64,000 bases of DNA from Phalacrocorax aristotelis (GCF_949628215.1 NC_134277.1:58745918-58809917); one strand, 5' to 3'; positions 10,801 to 26,824 are shown, counted from the stretch's first letter. Notes: generated by a model not told the origin, from the letters alone. Numbers and translations are program-made.

Positions 10801-13800
10801 TGGTTAACTTGTCATTAATAAATCAATGGGCCCCTTTAAACCTCATTTAAAACATGTGAGTTGACCAGCTTTACCCCGAGACAGCAATACTTTGTTCACC
10901 ACGGCAGATCTGTGAAGCTCATTTGGATGCTTGACTCTTCCCACGCAAGGGCTGATGCATCTTCTCAGATGTAAGCATTGCACTGGGTGTTAGGACACCT
11001 TCAAGTCTGCTGTTACAGCATCTACACCCCATGATATATAGCTCCATGAAAGCAGTGGGTACCCAGCAATGCCTGAAATAAACTTCTGGCAAATACATAT
11101 ATATTTGGCACTCAAGATTTTCTCTCTTGGTTTGACAAACTGTAAGAAGAATCCCGACAGAATTATGACTTCACAACTCACAGCTGTTATTTATGCTCTA
11201 TAAAATGTTACCAACATCTGCTACCATAGCTAAATACAGTACTGCAATGTGATTTTAAGCTCAGATGTAAACAAACAAAAATTGTTTCCAAACAATGGCA
11301 TAAAAGGCAGTAAAGCTGAAATAACCCAGAGTATTTTAAAATCTAAAAGGTTATGAATCAGTTGAATTTTTACAAGATGAGATGCATACGAGAATAGAAA
11401 ACTTCAGTTTGCCAAATGTACTTCTTATCTGTCTGTCCGAATAAATTCAAAGTTTTCAAGTGTTGTTTGTATTTTTCATCTGGTTTAACGTCATGTTGGC
11501 ATTCCTGGTCCTCATGTTTAATACTCACAGTAAGACAGGTGCCTCTTCACACAGGGCCTGAGGATCTGTCGCCTCTGTCACTTCAGAACTGCCACAGACA
11601 CATTAACAGTCACATCCAGAAAGGGATGTCCTGGGACACCAAGCCAGACCTGTGGGCACCTCCTTGCAGGCTCCTGCTGCATATCACTCAGGCTAGCAGT
11701 CACCCTGACCTGGCTGGCATGAGAAACATACATGTTTGCCTTGGGGCAGCCAAATGACTCCGACTGTTCTTTCCAGCATCTGGAAAAAGCTTTGATCAGT
11801 GAAAAAGCATCAGTTCTTGCAATGGAAACACCTAAAATTTAGAAGCACTTTGTGAAACACTTTGAGAAATGTAATCACTGCCACAAGGGATGCTAACCCA
11901 AATGTGCACTTCCAGAGTCATTCTTAGAGTCTGCAATGGATTTCCACTCCCCATCTTTTGTTTCCTTCAGTACCAAAAAGTACTTTTCTTTAACAGGGCT
12001 CACCTAGAACAAAAGAACCTGCCTCCTAAATTCCAGTAAGACCTTCACTTCTTGGGCCTTTCTGAAAGAAGCCCCTGGGAAAAAATCAGAAAGGGACACT
12101 GCAGAAAACATTGGAAGGCCAAAGAGTGGATGGTCAAAACCTTGGGCCACTATGTACATTCGTTGGGGCATACTGACAGACAGAATCCTAGAAGTAAACT
12201 TCCCAGTAGACTGGGACAGGCAATGATAACAACTTTCTCCAAATGTGCAGCTCTAGCCACATACCCCAAAGGCGTGGGCTGGTGCCAGAGAAGCCAGGGT
12301 CCAGAGGTCAGTAGCTGTCAGAATAGCCCTGCTCTCCCTGGAGTCATGTGAATACTGAGTTGTATAGGATGGAGATGGTGCTAAATGTCATTGAGATCTT
12401 GCTAGTGCTAAATAAGACCAATGAGAATGTTTTTTCCACCTCTGGCAGATGGAAAAACTCCCAAGTGGAAGGTAGCTGGGGAGTCCTTCACAGACTATGA
12501 ATGCCAGTTAACCTTCTACTCTGAAACAGACCCTCATCCAAAGATATTTGGAGATGCCAAAAGAATTCAACTACAAAGCTTGCCCAGCACTGCAGTTTTA
12601 GTTTGGCACAGGCAACCTATCAGTAGAATCAAAAGTCACCATTGCTAGATGACCTTTAAAAAGTAAAGTCTTGTAAACCCTAAATTTTCAGAGAAAAATA
12701 CTGAGGGAAAGATAGTTACAGATGGCTTACTACCCTGAGGACCCATTTGGGGAAGCACTCTTGAAAGTGCCCAGGAGCTGATAAATTAACCTCTGGATAG
12801 CCTATGTGTTCACAGACCTTGGAGCCATCAGACAGTCTGAGATTGTCTGTCCCCTTCCCAGGCTCTAGCTCCCAAGGCTGGCTGTACTATACCAAACAGC
12901 TCTCACTGAAGATAGCCAGAAGAAGCTGGATTTTGTCAAACAGCACCAGCTGTGTCTAGCACAGCAGGATTTATAAGTAAGGTTTGGGATTAAGTAATGG
13001 AATAAAGTATCATCCACTTCATGGACTGTCCCAAGGACTTAAGGGGGATGCTTAATGAGGGTGGCAACATTTCAAGCAGCTCCAAGAAAGCTCAGGAGTC
13101 TAAGGACGGACAAGATCATCCTGCAAAACAACTTGCAGAGGTAATTAAGAACCAGAGAAGACTGAAGAACCTCTGCATTCAGTGCTACATTCAAGGGTCA
13201 GCAGAAAGTTTGAAACCAATGGAGACAATAATATAAATGATTTAACAACAGCTATCTGATAAGCAAAATCTACAGATACAAAATGCAGCACTTGAGGACT
13301 ACTAGTAAGGCAGGCCAAAGCCACATGACTAACTGCAGACAAAGAGTCTGAGCCAAGATCTAACAGCTAGGAATAAGATGGAGTTCTGGGAGCTCCAAAA
13401 AAACAAAGAAAAACACTCCAAGAAACAAAGAGGAACTGACAGAGAAGCTCAACATTGTCCCCCTCCATTTTAGCTGACCATTTCAGACCTAGAGGACTGA
13501 CCTCATTAGTACAGCCAACAAAAGATGACCCAGCTTCAGTGCTTGTACATAGGTACCCCTATAGTGCAACTGTACATATAGACAAAGCACTTGGAGTAGA
13601 ATTTAGGAAGGTTTTAAAATGACATAAAGGAGACTCACCTCACAGAAAAGGTGTGAGTTAATGTATAAACCCTTTTACAGTCCAAAAGGAAGCCCAGGCC
13701 AACTCATATTACAGTTTATCGGTGGCTGCTTTTAACAGTTGTAAGACTGGAACAAACTGATGTTTGCCATTTATTTCCAGAGTAGATCATTACCCACATG

Positions 13801-16800
13801 AAATCGGCAAGTGACTCCAGCTGTGGTTCCTTATCCCTCCTGTAAGAGAGGACATGGAGCCTAAGACTGGTATAGGAGACCCCATATTACTCAAGTCTTC
13901 TCAATTCCTCAGGACCTATTCATATCTTGTCCATCTAGAAAAGCTTCACAGAGATTATTTATTTGATAATTCATATCCATTGGCCCCCTCTCAGGGTGCA
14001 ACCCTGGGAACTGAGGCTTTCACTGCTCTAGAGTTAAAAAACAGAAAAAAGCATCTTGGATATGTCCTGTGTACCATATTTTGCAATTATTTTAAAAATT
14101 GGAAGTCTTATTAACACCCCTTCTCTCAATCCATGACAAGCTACAGACTACCAGTAAGATTAGCATTAAAAAGCTGTTGATGTAATAAAAGACCTTAATT
14201 TATGTAATTGAAGCTGTATATTTTAAAGGCCAAGGGTATCAATAATGCTGAACTGACGATATCAAAGAATTGCCAGCCTTTAAAATCCTTAAATATACAG
14301 CAGACAGAAGCCTTAGATTTCCCAGCATTTAACATAATTTTAATAGCTTAATGTTTAACCCACAATTAATTACATCATGTTTGGTGGTCAGTATGTCAGG
14401 TTCATATCTACAAACCATTTGTAGGAGTCTAAATACTGGTCTACCTGCACTGCAACCCTAAAGGAATAACAAGAATGTCTGCAAATGTACAGACCAGCCA
14501 CCATAAACACCAAAGTCAAAGCTGGGATGCTAACCACCAGGCATCTTTATCCTGCACCCAAGGTAGACTAGGCTCTTGAAGGTCCACCACTTCCTTCAGC
14601 TGAGCTAGCTAAATAACCTGGGGAGATGGTTTGATACAGACAAATCACACTGCTGTACCCTGAGTCAAAGGATGTTTTGCTTTGCAATTTAATTGCCAAT
14701 TGGGCTTAACGCAGAAGTACAGCTTCTGTGTAAAGAACTATTAGAAGAAAATGAAACAAAAAGTTTCTGTATTTTGACAGTGTAACTAGTCCTTCATTGC
14801 TTTACCTTGCATTTTCTCGGGCTCCTCAGCTAATAATTTCCTTCAGCTCAGACATCTTACACCACCACACTACACAAAATTTCATTTTTTCTACTTGCAT
14901 TACATACCTGAATGCTCCCTGGCCCCATTGCTGCAGGGAAACACAGAGTAACACCTCCTTATCTCACTCCTACAAGTAGGATGTACTAAACAAGTTTTTT
15001 TTCCCTAAGCACCTGACCTCTTCCCAGAAGCTGCCTAAGGGTAGGTAGGGGCAGGCTAGTCTTTAATAGTGAAAATTAGGCTTACAGGTGATGGGGACTG
15101 AGTAGGCTAAAGGAATGGTTCCAGAAAGGATGCTTATAAGCGAGCTGGGCTTGACCAGTTACAAGCATGGTGTGTTTGTGCCTGCCACGGGTAAGAATGT
15201 GAAGAGACTACATATAGCCTCTTTAGCCCAGTAAAATCTCTCAGGCAATGTTTATCAGCAACACTGTTATATTACATATGGACTATTATTTTAGAGTATT
15301 AGGTTCTTACACATATATTTTTATAAAAGAAGAGTGAAATATTAAATTCAATACATAACTCCAGAGATGAGGACAATAATGCCTTGTGATATGAATTTCA
15401 CAGCTTGACTCAGCACTAGGTTCTAATTAGGATTACAGCTTTTACAGGCCTAGATATCTTTATTCCAGCCGCATAAACCCAGAATAACAAAAATTAATGA
15501 CTTATTAAATACATATGAGATTAAGTTCTCTGTTGCTGCTATAGTGCTGTTGACTACACTTAAAACCTGTAATATTATACATGCCAGTACCAAACAGCTG
15601 CCAGGCACTTTTAAAATTAATTTTATAAAGGTACTCCAGATTTAATTCAGATTATGCAGTATGAATTCGCTAGAAGCAAGATACAAAATCCAGTTAATAG
15701 CATTATTGGGATAGCATTGTGTCCACACATTAAGACAGATGCAAGGTTCAAAGTGCAATTTGCAGATAATCATTTGGGCAAGATTATTTCATACTTGACT
15801 AATTTAGATAACAATTTCAAAAAGGTGCTAATTAAAAAATGCCTGGGGCTGTCACTTGCTGCCAAAATTGTAGAAATGCTACCATTGAAATTTTTCCATC
15901 TAATTATTAAAATAAGCATCTGGACTAGTTCAGGAGCTGGAGAACAGACACAAACTCACTGTAGCATTAGCAAAACTCAGTTTTGAAACTTCCTAAACCT
16001 GATTACTCCAACATTTTGGACGCTTCTACAATACTAACTCCATGATTAAGAGGAAGTGACATCTGGGTAATAAAGGCATCAGAAAGTGCCAGATCGTCAG
16101 GTATTTATTTTTTAAACTAACACCATCTTGCAGGCTTCTGTCCTTTTCTCCAGTGATGCAAGTAATTGATTTTTATCTTACTGGGAAAGGAAGTGAGGCA
16201 AATGAGATTCACGAATATTTCATTGCCTGCTCCAGTTACAACCGTTACTGACAGGGATAAGGAACTACCGGCAATTTTGTGTTGAAAAATTGCTGGATAC
16301 ATTTGTACCAGATGAACAGAAGATTCCCCAAATCCTTTCCACCAGAGCAACTTGGAGCATTACGGGTGAGATAAATAAACAGAGTAATCCATCAAATCTT
16401 ATTATTCCCTGTGCAGGATCAAATAAAACTCACCAAGACTGCTGCAGATCCAGACAAGAGCTAGAAAGGTCTCGCTGTGAAAAGCAGCTTCTCCCTTACG
16501 CTCCCACTTGCATGTGAGGAGGACCATGCACTCAACTAGTAACCAAACAAAACTGCTTCTCTAATGACCAACATTTTCAGAGCGTTCTCAAGAGATCTTT
16601 AAAGGACCTACAGTTCAGAGACACTCTATCTCTGCTCTCTGAACAGCGTGTCCCATCAAGGTTTCTCAGGCAGACCACCTAGAAACTGGAAGAGTCAAAT
16701 CTCCCAGATCCACTCAAACTTCTTTTTAGGTAACACGTGGAGCGAAGATTTGTAAAGGCAGAAATGAGGAGAGGGCGGCATTAAAAAATATCACCAAAAG

Positions 16801-19800
16801 AGTAGGAAAATGTAAATTAAAAAAGAAACTTTGCAATTCTAGTTTTCTGAAGTTCAAGAATGATCCCCATCCCTGCAAAACCTTCCAAAGCTGACTTTCA
16901 GTTCTGACATACTCAAACTCTTCTGGATTCTTTTATGCCCAAGTTATATATTTAGAGTATGTTTCCAAGGCACCCTTTGTGAAAGCACATGCTGCTAGTG
17001 TGCGTGAAGCACACAGCTCCTGTGCAAATCAGTGACATGTCTGCTTTGGCACAGGCACTTGGCAAAATTCAGGAGACTTCAACAGTATTACAAAATGTGA
17101 ACCCATAAAAGCTTAATCTGAGCCAAAGGCAAATGTCCTACTTAATCTGAAAGCAGGAACAAAGACAGGCAGCCAACCAAATTTGTACAGACCAGTGGGA
17201 AAAGATATTAAAAAACCCTAGGGGCAAGTAAGTTATTGCTCTTTTCAGTGGTAAGAACTTTCTTCTCTGTCCACCTGTATCCTTTCAGCTGCTCACTCTA
17301 CCCTACCCATCAGATGGTACCCACTCTCATAAAGCGGTGGCTCTCAACTTCTTTCATGTTTTTTAGTTTTACAACAGGCAAAAGCTGAAGAAACACCTCC
17401 AGAGAAAGAGATGGCATTCTGGCCAACACTCTTAGCCAGCGGGGATTTTGGACCTCACCGGAGGTGACATGTATTGAAATAGCTTTTACACCAAAACATG
17501 TATCATAATAGCAGGACTGGGGTCCAGCTCAGCTGATCCCATTACCGGGATAGAACAGACATCCCGAGCAGTTACTCCTGAGTAGTCCACATAAACTGAG
17601 TAGAATGTGTACTGAAACATCACAGAAAGAAAATATAGTTTTAGTTTATTACGCATGTAAAATACCAAAAAGGGTCATGCTTCACAAACTGAGATAAGCG
17701 CAGGTGTGCCAAAACAAAGTTAAACAAGAACTCATCCTAGACATGGGACTTTAAATAAATGCTTTGACACTATAGCCACGCAACAATGGACTGCTTCTTC
17801 ATGGTTACTGAACACATTGGTTGCTCTGTCATCTTGGCTTCAAACAGACAGGGGCCGTGTTCAATACACCTGAGAAGATGCTTTGCTTGCACTTTTTGTT
17901 GCTGCTCTGTATCTGCTATATGATTGAGCCTTATATATAATACATGCAAATATTGCATTTTTTTGAAAGCCATTTTTTAATGTATGAATACACACAAAGC
18001 ACCTGAAAAATATTTCTGCTGACATAAAATCCTCCTCTGCTACAAAAAGAAAGCGATCACTTCATTTCTAATCAAACTTTGTCCTCAGGGAAAAAAAGAA
18101 TAATCTTAAGGTTAAGAATATTTCCAATTTTAATTTGGCTTTTTTTTTTTTTTAATCTAAGGTGGCATAGTAATATTGCTATTAGGAAGAATTAAGTAAT
18201 TTCTCATCATACACAAAAATGTTCAGGTAAAAACTGTGAAGATGGGAACAAGGCCTGTATCATCTGTTGCCATTTACTGCAGCAAGATTTAAAGGAAGCA
18301 TTTTCTGGCCAAGTGTTTATCAAAGTTACTTTTCTTATTACTTTAATTTTGTCAGATGAGCCCAGAAATGATGGGAGAATTATATTAACTGGCACAAAAT
18401 AAAAATCATGACCTTAAAAAGTGGTGCACCTCAAAGAAAGAATTGGAAAATGGCTAAAAATAAGAGAAATCACAGCCATCAGTGGCAGCTGTGCTAAACC
18501 AAAACAATATTACAAGCACTGAATCAGAGAAGCTAGGAAGTATTTGATTTTTTTTTACACCTCAGGCCTGAACAGCTGATGGAGGAACACCTATTTCTCT
18601 GTTAACTTCCCTATATTGCTTTGCTATCTAGAACCCTTATCTTCAGACCTTTTTAGTTTGAGGTATCATTTAGTAATGCCATTTTAGGATACTGCTCTTG
18701 TTCCTCTCATATTGCGTCTATCATTACACAGACACAAATCTTCCAAGTGCTCTCACTCTTCAGGTCTTTCAAATTAAATTGAGCACGGACTTTGTTTAAA
18801 AGGTCATCTTTAAAATTACACACAATAAATCTAACGCTGGTAAAAATCTATTTTAATAGCACTCCTCCCTCATACCCACATTTCATCTCCATTGAATATT
18901 AAACAACACAAATCAAAGGATAGGGCTTGTTGACTGCTTCAGACTAGTGACATTCCCTTTCATAACCATGGCATTAAAGCCTGATCTAGTGGCATTTCTA
19001 TAATTAATGAGGCTAACCCAAAGACACGGACCACAAACACTTCATCATTTCCTTCTGAACGCTGAATCTGAGCTATGATTTCCTTCCTAACATTAATTCC
19101 TCATTTATGTTCTTCCCCTACATCTGTACAGCTACTGAGGAGGGAAATCATCTTTCTTCCCATTGTAAATCATGCAGATGTGCTTATCAAGTCCAAGCAG
19201 AGACTCAGGATCATTTAGGAGAATGAAAAGCAAAAAAAAAAATTTAAATGTCAGAAGCACACAGATATTCCAAATGTTCCTCAAGATATAAATTAAACAA
19301 ACATATTTATGATAATGTAAAATTAAGAAATAAAAGGTCCCATATATCTTAGCAGTTTCTAAAGACTGAATTTTATAGTAATTTAGTCATCCAACAACAC
19401 CAACTGTGTAGTGATGGATGATTAGCATGACTTCAGTCAATGGGGCTACTGTTCTGCTTTGAAAATCTGAGGCACCTTCCTGCAGCACTGTTCAACAAGC
19501 TGCTCTGTCGAAGGAAGGCCCTTAACACCTTTCCCATGCCACCAGCTTGCTTTCCCACCTTGCTCTTCCTTCTCTGCACTCTTCCCTTTTTTGGGCTGTA
19601 AATTCATGCTGCTGTGTGGTCTTTGTTCTCTGCTATGTCTGTTTTCTGTCCCAGAGCATACCCAGATGCCCACTGTTCCCAGCAGCCTGTCTTCCTTGTG
19701 TATGTTAAGTCCACAAGCTGCCTCCTTCCCAGTTTTCTTAAACAACTTCTTTGCCTTTGCTGCCACACAGGATAATAATTTCCCCCTCAAATTCATGAAG

Positions 19801-20620
19801 GTAAGTCAGATTCTGTCCTCAGAGGCTACCCTGCTCAAACAATCCATCCCTTCCAAAAGCTCCCCTGGGGAAGCAACTGGTCTTTTGCCTTGCCTCCCTC
19901 CAGTTCAAGTGCTGCCTCATGCCCTGCCACAAGGAAGGCATTTGGAGACCCTGGGCACAGCGTTGGCTGTGCCTCCTGCCCACCTGCTCACCCCTCTGGC
20001 CCTTCCTGCTGGGGAGCAGCATGATTCCTGCTGCCCATTGTGGGATGGGAAGAAGACAGCTCAGCAAGGCTCCATGTCCCAGATATATCACTTTTCTGCA
20101 GCCACAGGAGACTTGCCAAGTATTTTCTTCCAGGACGTGGGCAGTACTCCTTAAAACAAGAAAGCCAGACTTCCAGGTCTCTCCTCTCTGGCACGCAGAG
20201 AGAAGAGAACTTCCCCTACTATCGAACTGCTGCTGAGGCCAGGCAACACTAGCCTCACAGAAGCCTGATCAGGAGCAGGCACTTTGCTCTTCCCCTTTGC
20301 CTGGGGATGGAACAGAGGCAGGGTAGGGAAAGTGGGGTTACCTCCCGCAGGGAAGCTTGGAGGCCTATCCAGACAGAGCTACTACTCTGTCCTCCCTGTG
20401 CTGCTCAGGGATTGCACATGTGCCATCTCAGCACACAGAGGCTGAGCTTCCTCACGTACTGAAGACTCTGTCCTTCCCCCTCTCCAGCTTATCATGCATT
20501 ACATTTGCTGCAACTACTGGCAGGTATCTGGCTCCCGGTCACCCTGCCATGCTCTGCAGGCTGCAGCAGGCTCTACCATGGGGCAGGCCAGCAGTGTGGA
20601 ACTGGAGAGGCCGAAGCGGA
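7870..20620. other. Intergenic DNA, no gene recognised
   Basis: AT-rich sequence without recognisable exons, CR1 ends or LTRs. It holds a run of 14 C at 8585-8598, a T-rich run near 18141-18155, an inverted repeat at 9268-9314 and a weak CTCF-like motif at 9170-9183. The block 19446-20240 is richer in G+C and open on both strands (187 codons on +, 116 on -), but no frame resembles a known protein. Confidence 0.55.
9268..9314. repeat. 11-bp perfect inverted repeat, 25-nt loop
   Basis: AAAAGTGGCCT (9268-9278) and its exact reverse complement AGGCCACTTTT (9304-9314) are separated by 25 bases. A transcript of either strand could form a short stem-loop. The stem is too short for a typical microRNA precursor, and no transposon ends are visible around it. 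Confidence 0.6.
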
Positions 20621-20625
20621 GATTT

Positions 20626-21030
20626 CACAGAATCACAGAATGGTAGGGGTTAGAAGGGCTCTCTGGAGATCATCTCCTCCAATCCCCCTGCTTGAGCAGG
20701 CACACCTAGAGCAAGGGGCACAGGAACGCATACACGTGGGTTTTGAATGTTTCCAGGGAAGGAGACTCCACAGCTTTTCTGGGCAGCCTGTTCCACTGCT
20801 CTGTCACCCTCACAGGAAAGAAGTTTTTCCTCATATTCAGTTGGAACTTCTTGTGTTCTGATTTGTGCCTGTTGCCCCTTGTCCTGTCGTTGGGCACCAC
20901 TGGACAGAGTCCAGTCCCATCCTCTTGACACCCACCCTTTAGATATTTATAAGTATTGATAAGATCCCCCCTCAGTCTTCTCTTGTCCAGGCCGAACAAA
21001 CACAGGTCTCAGCCTTTATCTCGCTCCCCT
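20626..21030 (-). mobile_element. CR1 LINE, 5'-truncated 3' fragment
   Basis: On the plus strand this begins with the reverse complement of a CR1 tail (cacagaatcacagaatgg), followed by the usual 3' region. The minus strand encodes the C-terminal part of CR1 ORF2 (20999-20706, containing KRRLRGDL, NDRTRGN and WNRLPRKAVESPSLETF). The copy is truncated just upstream of that segment, as most CR1 insertions are. Several substitutions against the typical CR1 peptide show that it is a dead copy. Confidence 0.9.
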
Positions 21031-23084
21031 TTCAAAGCACGGGCATCAGCATCCAGATCCAGGGGGATGCATATTATATAGAAGTCTAATGTGCCAATAG
21101 TTAAAAGCAGATATTCATCTCACATGTCCTCCAAAAGACAAGAAACAAAATACAAATCAAAATACGTAAATAAGCAAAGTAAAGCTATGATCAAAATAAT
21201 TCTCTCATCCTTGGAACGTAAGATAGGATAAAAAAAAGTCACTCCAGTTTATGCAAAACAAATATCCAGTAGCAAATCAGCATTAACACACTACAACATA
21301 GAATAACAACTCTTTTTCTGTTGAGAGAATGATTAGATACTGCTTAGATAGTAATACATGCAGACTTGTAAAACTGTCATGAAAATTTACACCACTTTCT
21401 TCCCCAAACTTGCAAGGATCATAAAGAAGTAGAAACAAAACACCCTAGCAATAGTCTAGAGTCTAGTTCCCACATGCGTGGGAAACGTAAATTTTTCCAT
21501 ATCTTCTGTAAATGCAGGTGACTCTTTGTAAATATATACAGAAAAGTAGTATAGTTGCCCTGCAGATGAAGTCTAAGTAGCAATATATTAGTTCAAGGAC
21601 AATTAAAAAAATAAATGTTGTAAAAGAGTTTGAGGAAGAACAGCAAATGCTCTCTGTGCACGGAACAGGACTCTGCCTCTCCCCCAGGCTGCTGAAGTCC
21701 AAACTTGCAGCCTGTCAGGGAAAGAAGAGAGCTCATCATGGGAAAGTGAGGGACAGCTGAGATTCTATCCCATCTCAGAGAACCCACAGCAATGAACCCA
21801 CAACAAACCCACATTGTTAGGCCAGGCAAGATGTGCTATGATTCTCCAGAACGTTTCTCCCAAAGAAAAGCAACCTAAAATAGGGATTCTGGGGAGGGGG
21901 GGGGAACTTTATTTCAGCAAATGCTTTTTAAAATCAAAATCTAATCCACCCACAAGTCTATGTCATGAATTGTTTCATACACGCGTGTCTTCTTTCAGGG
22001 TAATTTCCCCTGCCACCCCTCCAGTCATTGTCATTTGGTTACAGGAACCAAGTGCTGCGGAAACCATTCCTCTGTAGCAGTGGTTCACATCAAGGCTCAT
22101 CACGCAGTACACCTTGAAATGTGGGTTTTCTCTGTTGGTAAAGTCTCTAGCATTTACCTGTGACACTGAAGGGAAAAAAGAATCTAACAAAACAAAAAAC
22201 TAACAAAAGCAGCCTCCATGTAGTGACTTCTCATGCAGAACACCAGCAACCTGCTCTGCCTCACCAGGCACACACTATGGCTATCAGGCCCTCACCTGTT
22301 TTCCTTACAGATCTTTCTCTCCCCAAGTGGTGAGACTGCTCATCCTTGCAGATTACAAACTGGCCTCAAAAACAAGAGACAAATGATACACATATCTGTC
22401 GTGGGAGGCCTAACTGACTCTGTGATCCTTCTGTGCTGGTGTGCCAATGGAAAAGGTCCACCAGAATTTGGCCACCAAACTTACGTCCCCATCTGAGGCA
22501 CAGTGCCAGATGAGGTCTGATTCAAAGCAAAATCCAAAGCAAAGCCAAGCTTTTGGAGAAAACTTGTGGGGGAACCCAAGGCAATCACCCTCCAAAGACA
22601 AGAGAATTCTCCTATTTGAAGGAGACCAGTAATATTGAGCAACCTGACCTGTGGGCAAAGACAAGGAAGGTGGCTGTCAAAATCTATGGTATATCCAACA
22701 GCCCCCTGCTGTGACACGATGGTACTTCATCTGTCACGATGGCTGTCAGCAGAAAGTTAGGTCCAGAAAATTTTTTGTGCACACTTAAACTGACAGTGAG
22801 TTGGGATGAACACAGCGTTTACCTGATCCAGCTGCAGAAGCCCCACAGACTGGCTGATTAATAAGCTTTGAGTACTCAATATGCACTCAAAAGAGCAGCC
22901 AACCAGGAACAGAGTTCTAGACCAAAATTAACAATATCAAAAGCAAATTTAGGATAAAAATGACTGTTATCTTTGTTCTTCCCTTACCTGCTACATGACC
23001 TGATTGTCCTTTCAAAAACAGCAAGAAAGGGCTCACTTTAGGCAGAGACAGCCTCCTTCACCCCCTCACGCAGGGAAGTGTTCT
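21031..23084. other. Intergenic DNA upstream of SEC61G
   Basis: No gene is recognised. A G run at 21894-21904 and several 60-90-codon open frames are present without motifs. A CTCF-like motif lies at 22699-22712, and a partly repeated TGTCAC/GACACGATGG sequence lies at about 22712-22742. Confidence 0.5.
22699..22712 (-). promoter_or_regulatory. CTCF-like motif
   Basis: The minus strand reads ACAGCAGGGGGCTG, which fits 12 of 14 positions of the vertebrate CTCF core CCASYAGRKGGCRS. It lies about 1 kb upstream of the SEC61G promoter. Only the motif is seen; binding is unproven. Confidence 0.35.
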
Positions 23085-23704
23085 ACATCACGCCTGTGGC
23101 GCTGAAGCGTAAAAACTTTTCCCGTTTCTAAGCGCGGAGCTGCACCCTCCCCTATACAGAAACGGCCACAGGAGCCGATGACCCTTTCAAAGGTGACGCA
23201 CTCCTGCAGTTCGCGACGGCTCCAGCGCCCCGGCGCACCAGGAGGTGTCCGTCTCACGGGCAATCGCGGCTTGAAGGAGTTTTTCAGGTCAGGTTTCCCC
23301 CCTCCCTTCATCGAGCAGCGTTTATAACCGGCACACTGGTGCCATCCTCCCTTTACTTCCCGCTGCGGGGCTCTCGGACCCTACGGCCGCCACGGCTCCG
23401 AAAAGCAAATTCACCGCCCAGCGCCCACGGAGGCGCCGCCTGGAGAAGCGACCGGCGGATCCGCCGGCCTCCGCCCCGCCCCGGGCCTCCCCAGGGAGGG
23501 CTGGGGGCGCCCCACCGCGGGTAGAGGCCGAGGCTACGCGCCCGAGGCCTCGGCCCACGGGTGAGTCAGCGGGGTGGGGGCAACCGGGAAGAAAAAAAAA
23601 CCAAAACAAAAAAACCTCCCATCCCCCCCCAAATCCTTCTTTTTCTTCTTGAAACAAGGCCGCTCCGCCCCGGTGGGAGGGGCGCGACTGCGCGCACGCC
23701 GCAG

Positions 23705-23712
23705 TGACGTCA
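23705..23712. promoter_or_regulatory. CRE (TGACGTCA)
   Basis: A perfect palindromic CREB/ATF site lies about 30 bases upstream of a pyrimidine-rich candidate start site (about 23739-23744). Spacing and position fit a proximal promoter element of SEC61G. An ATF-type input would suit an ER translocon gene, but this is inference. Confidence 0.6.
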
Positions 23713-23738
23713 CCGCCCTCCGCCACTGTGCGACGTGG

Positions 23739-23760
23739 CCTTCCGCCGGCAGCGCGAGCG
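23739..23760 (+). other. Probable non-coding exon 1 of SEC61G (5' end uncertain)
   Basis: The sequence ending GCGAGCG is followed by the donor GTGAGG at 23761, and lies just downstream of the CRE and GC box. Splicing to the acceptor at 24527-24528 would give a 768-nt intron 1 and place the ATG six bases into exon 2. The true start could be further upstream. An alternative first exon ending at 23560 (donor GTGAGT) is also possible. Confidence 0.45.
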
Positions 23761-23910
23761 GTGAGGGCGGTGCGGGGCGCTCCGGCGGTGGGAGAGTGGC
23801 GTGAGGGGGTCCCTGGCCCTGGGCTCGGCCTCCGCCGGGCGGTGCGGGGGTCCCGGGCGCCCCTTGGAGCGAGGCCGTAGCCGCGCGTCCCGGGGCGGGG
23901 GCGGGCAGGT

Positions 23911-23940
23911 CGGCCCGGCCCGGCCCGGCCCGGCCCGGCC
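23911..23940. repeat. (CGGCC)6 pentanucleotide repeat
   Basis: Six perfect tandem copies of CGGCC lie in the CpG island, within intron 1 of SEC61G if the 23761 donor is used. Repeats of this type vary in length between individuals. Confidence 0.85.
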
Positions 23941-24510
23941 GCAGCCATGAGCAGGAGCGGCCGAGGGGCGCCTGGGGCGAGGGCGGTGTGAGAAGGTCCG
24001 GTGGGAGGGACCCCCAGTGTCAGGGACCCCGCGCTGGTTAATGCCCACCGGTCCCGCCAGCCTGGTGTCCTGCCGGGGGCGGCAAGCGCCCATTGAGAAG
24101 GAAATGAGGCCGTGGCATTCCTGTCAGCGCTCACCAGCCCTCCCCAGCTTTGGCTCGGGGGCTCCCTGAGCTGGGTGACTCTTGCTTATTTTGAAATCTT
24201 CAATAGTTTTCTTGGAAACATAACAGGACATAAGCTGAAAACAAGCTGTGATGGAGCCGCTGTTTTCCTGTTCTTTGCTGAAAGGCCTAATTTTTCATAT
24301 TTTTATAGGTAGTGGTGGGTCATCCTGTTTATATATTGACACAGTGTCTTTTATTTTCTGCAAAGTGCAAGTCTCTTAAAACCCAGTTAGGTTGGAGCAT
24401 GACATTTTAAGTTATCCTGAGTCTTTACAAATCTTGTAGTGCTGCCTCTACTTCTGTAATTTAAAAATTATCATCTCTTTCAGTATATACTTGGCACAAA
24501 CCAGTACTAA

Positions 24511-26824
<2,314 letters not shown>

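Larger units (their letters stand above)
23085..24110. promoter_or_regulatory. CpG island, SEC61G promoter
   Basis: About 1 kb is sharply richer in G+C and CpG than the AT-rich surroundings. It contains a GC box (GGGAGGGGCG, 23675-23684), an NRF1-like stretch (CTGCGCGCACGC, about 23688-23699) and a perfect cAMP-response element (23705-23712). It sits directly 5' of the first SEC61G coding exon, as expected for a housekeeping gene. Two possible first-exon donors lie inside it, GTGAGT at 23561 and GTGAGG at 23761. The long open frames in this island come from its base composition. Confidence 0.9.

Noticed and set aside
22380-22745. Possible second LTR (repeated TGTCAC/GACACGATGG pieces, 84-codon minus frame)
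   Set aside because: I found no matching pair of TG...CA termini and no target duplication, and could not assign a family.
1-23000. EGFR exons
   Set aside because: No frame on either strand resembles receptor, furin-like or kinase segments. EGFR probably lies beyond the left edge.
23322-24134. 270-codon open frame on the minus strand
   Set aside because: It lies wholly in the CpG island and reads as Pro/Arg/Gly/Ala-rich sequence. High G+C removes stop codons by chance. It is antisense to the SEC61G promoter and has no domain.
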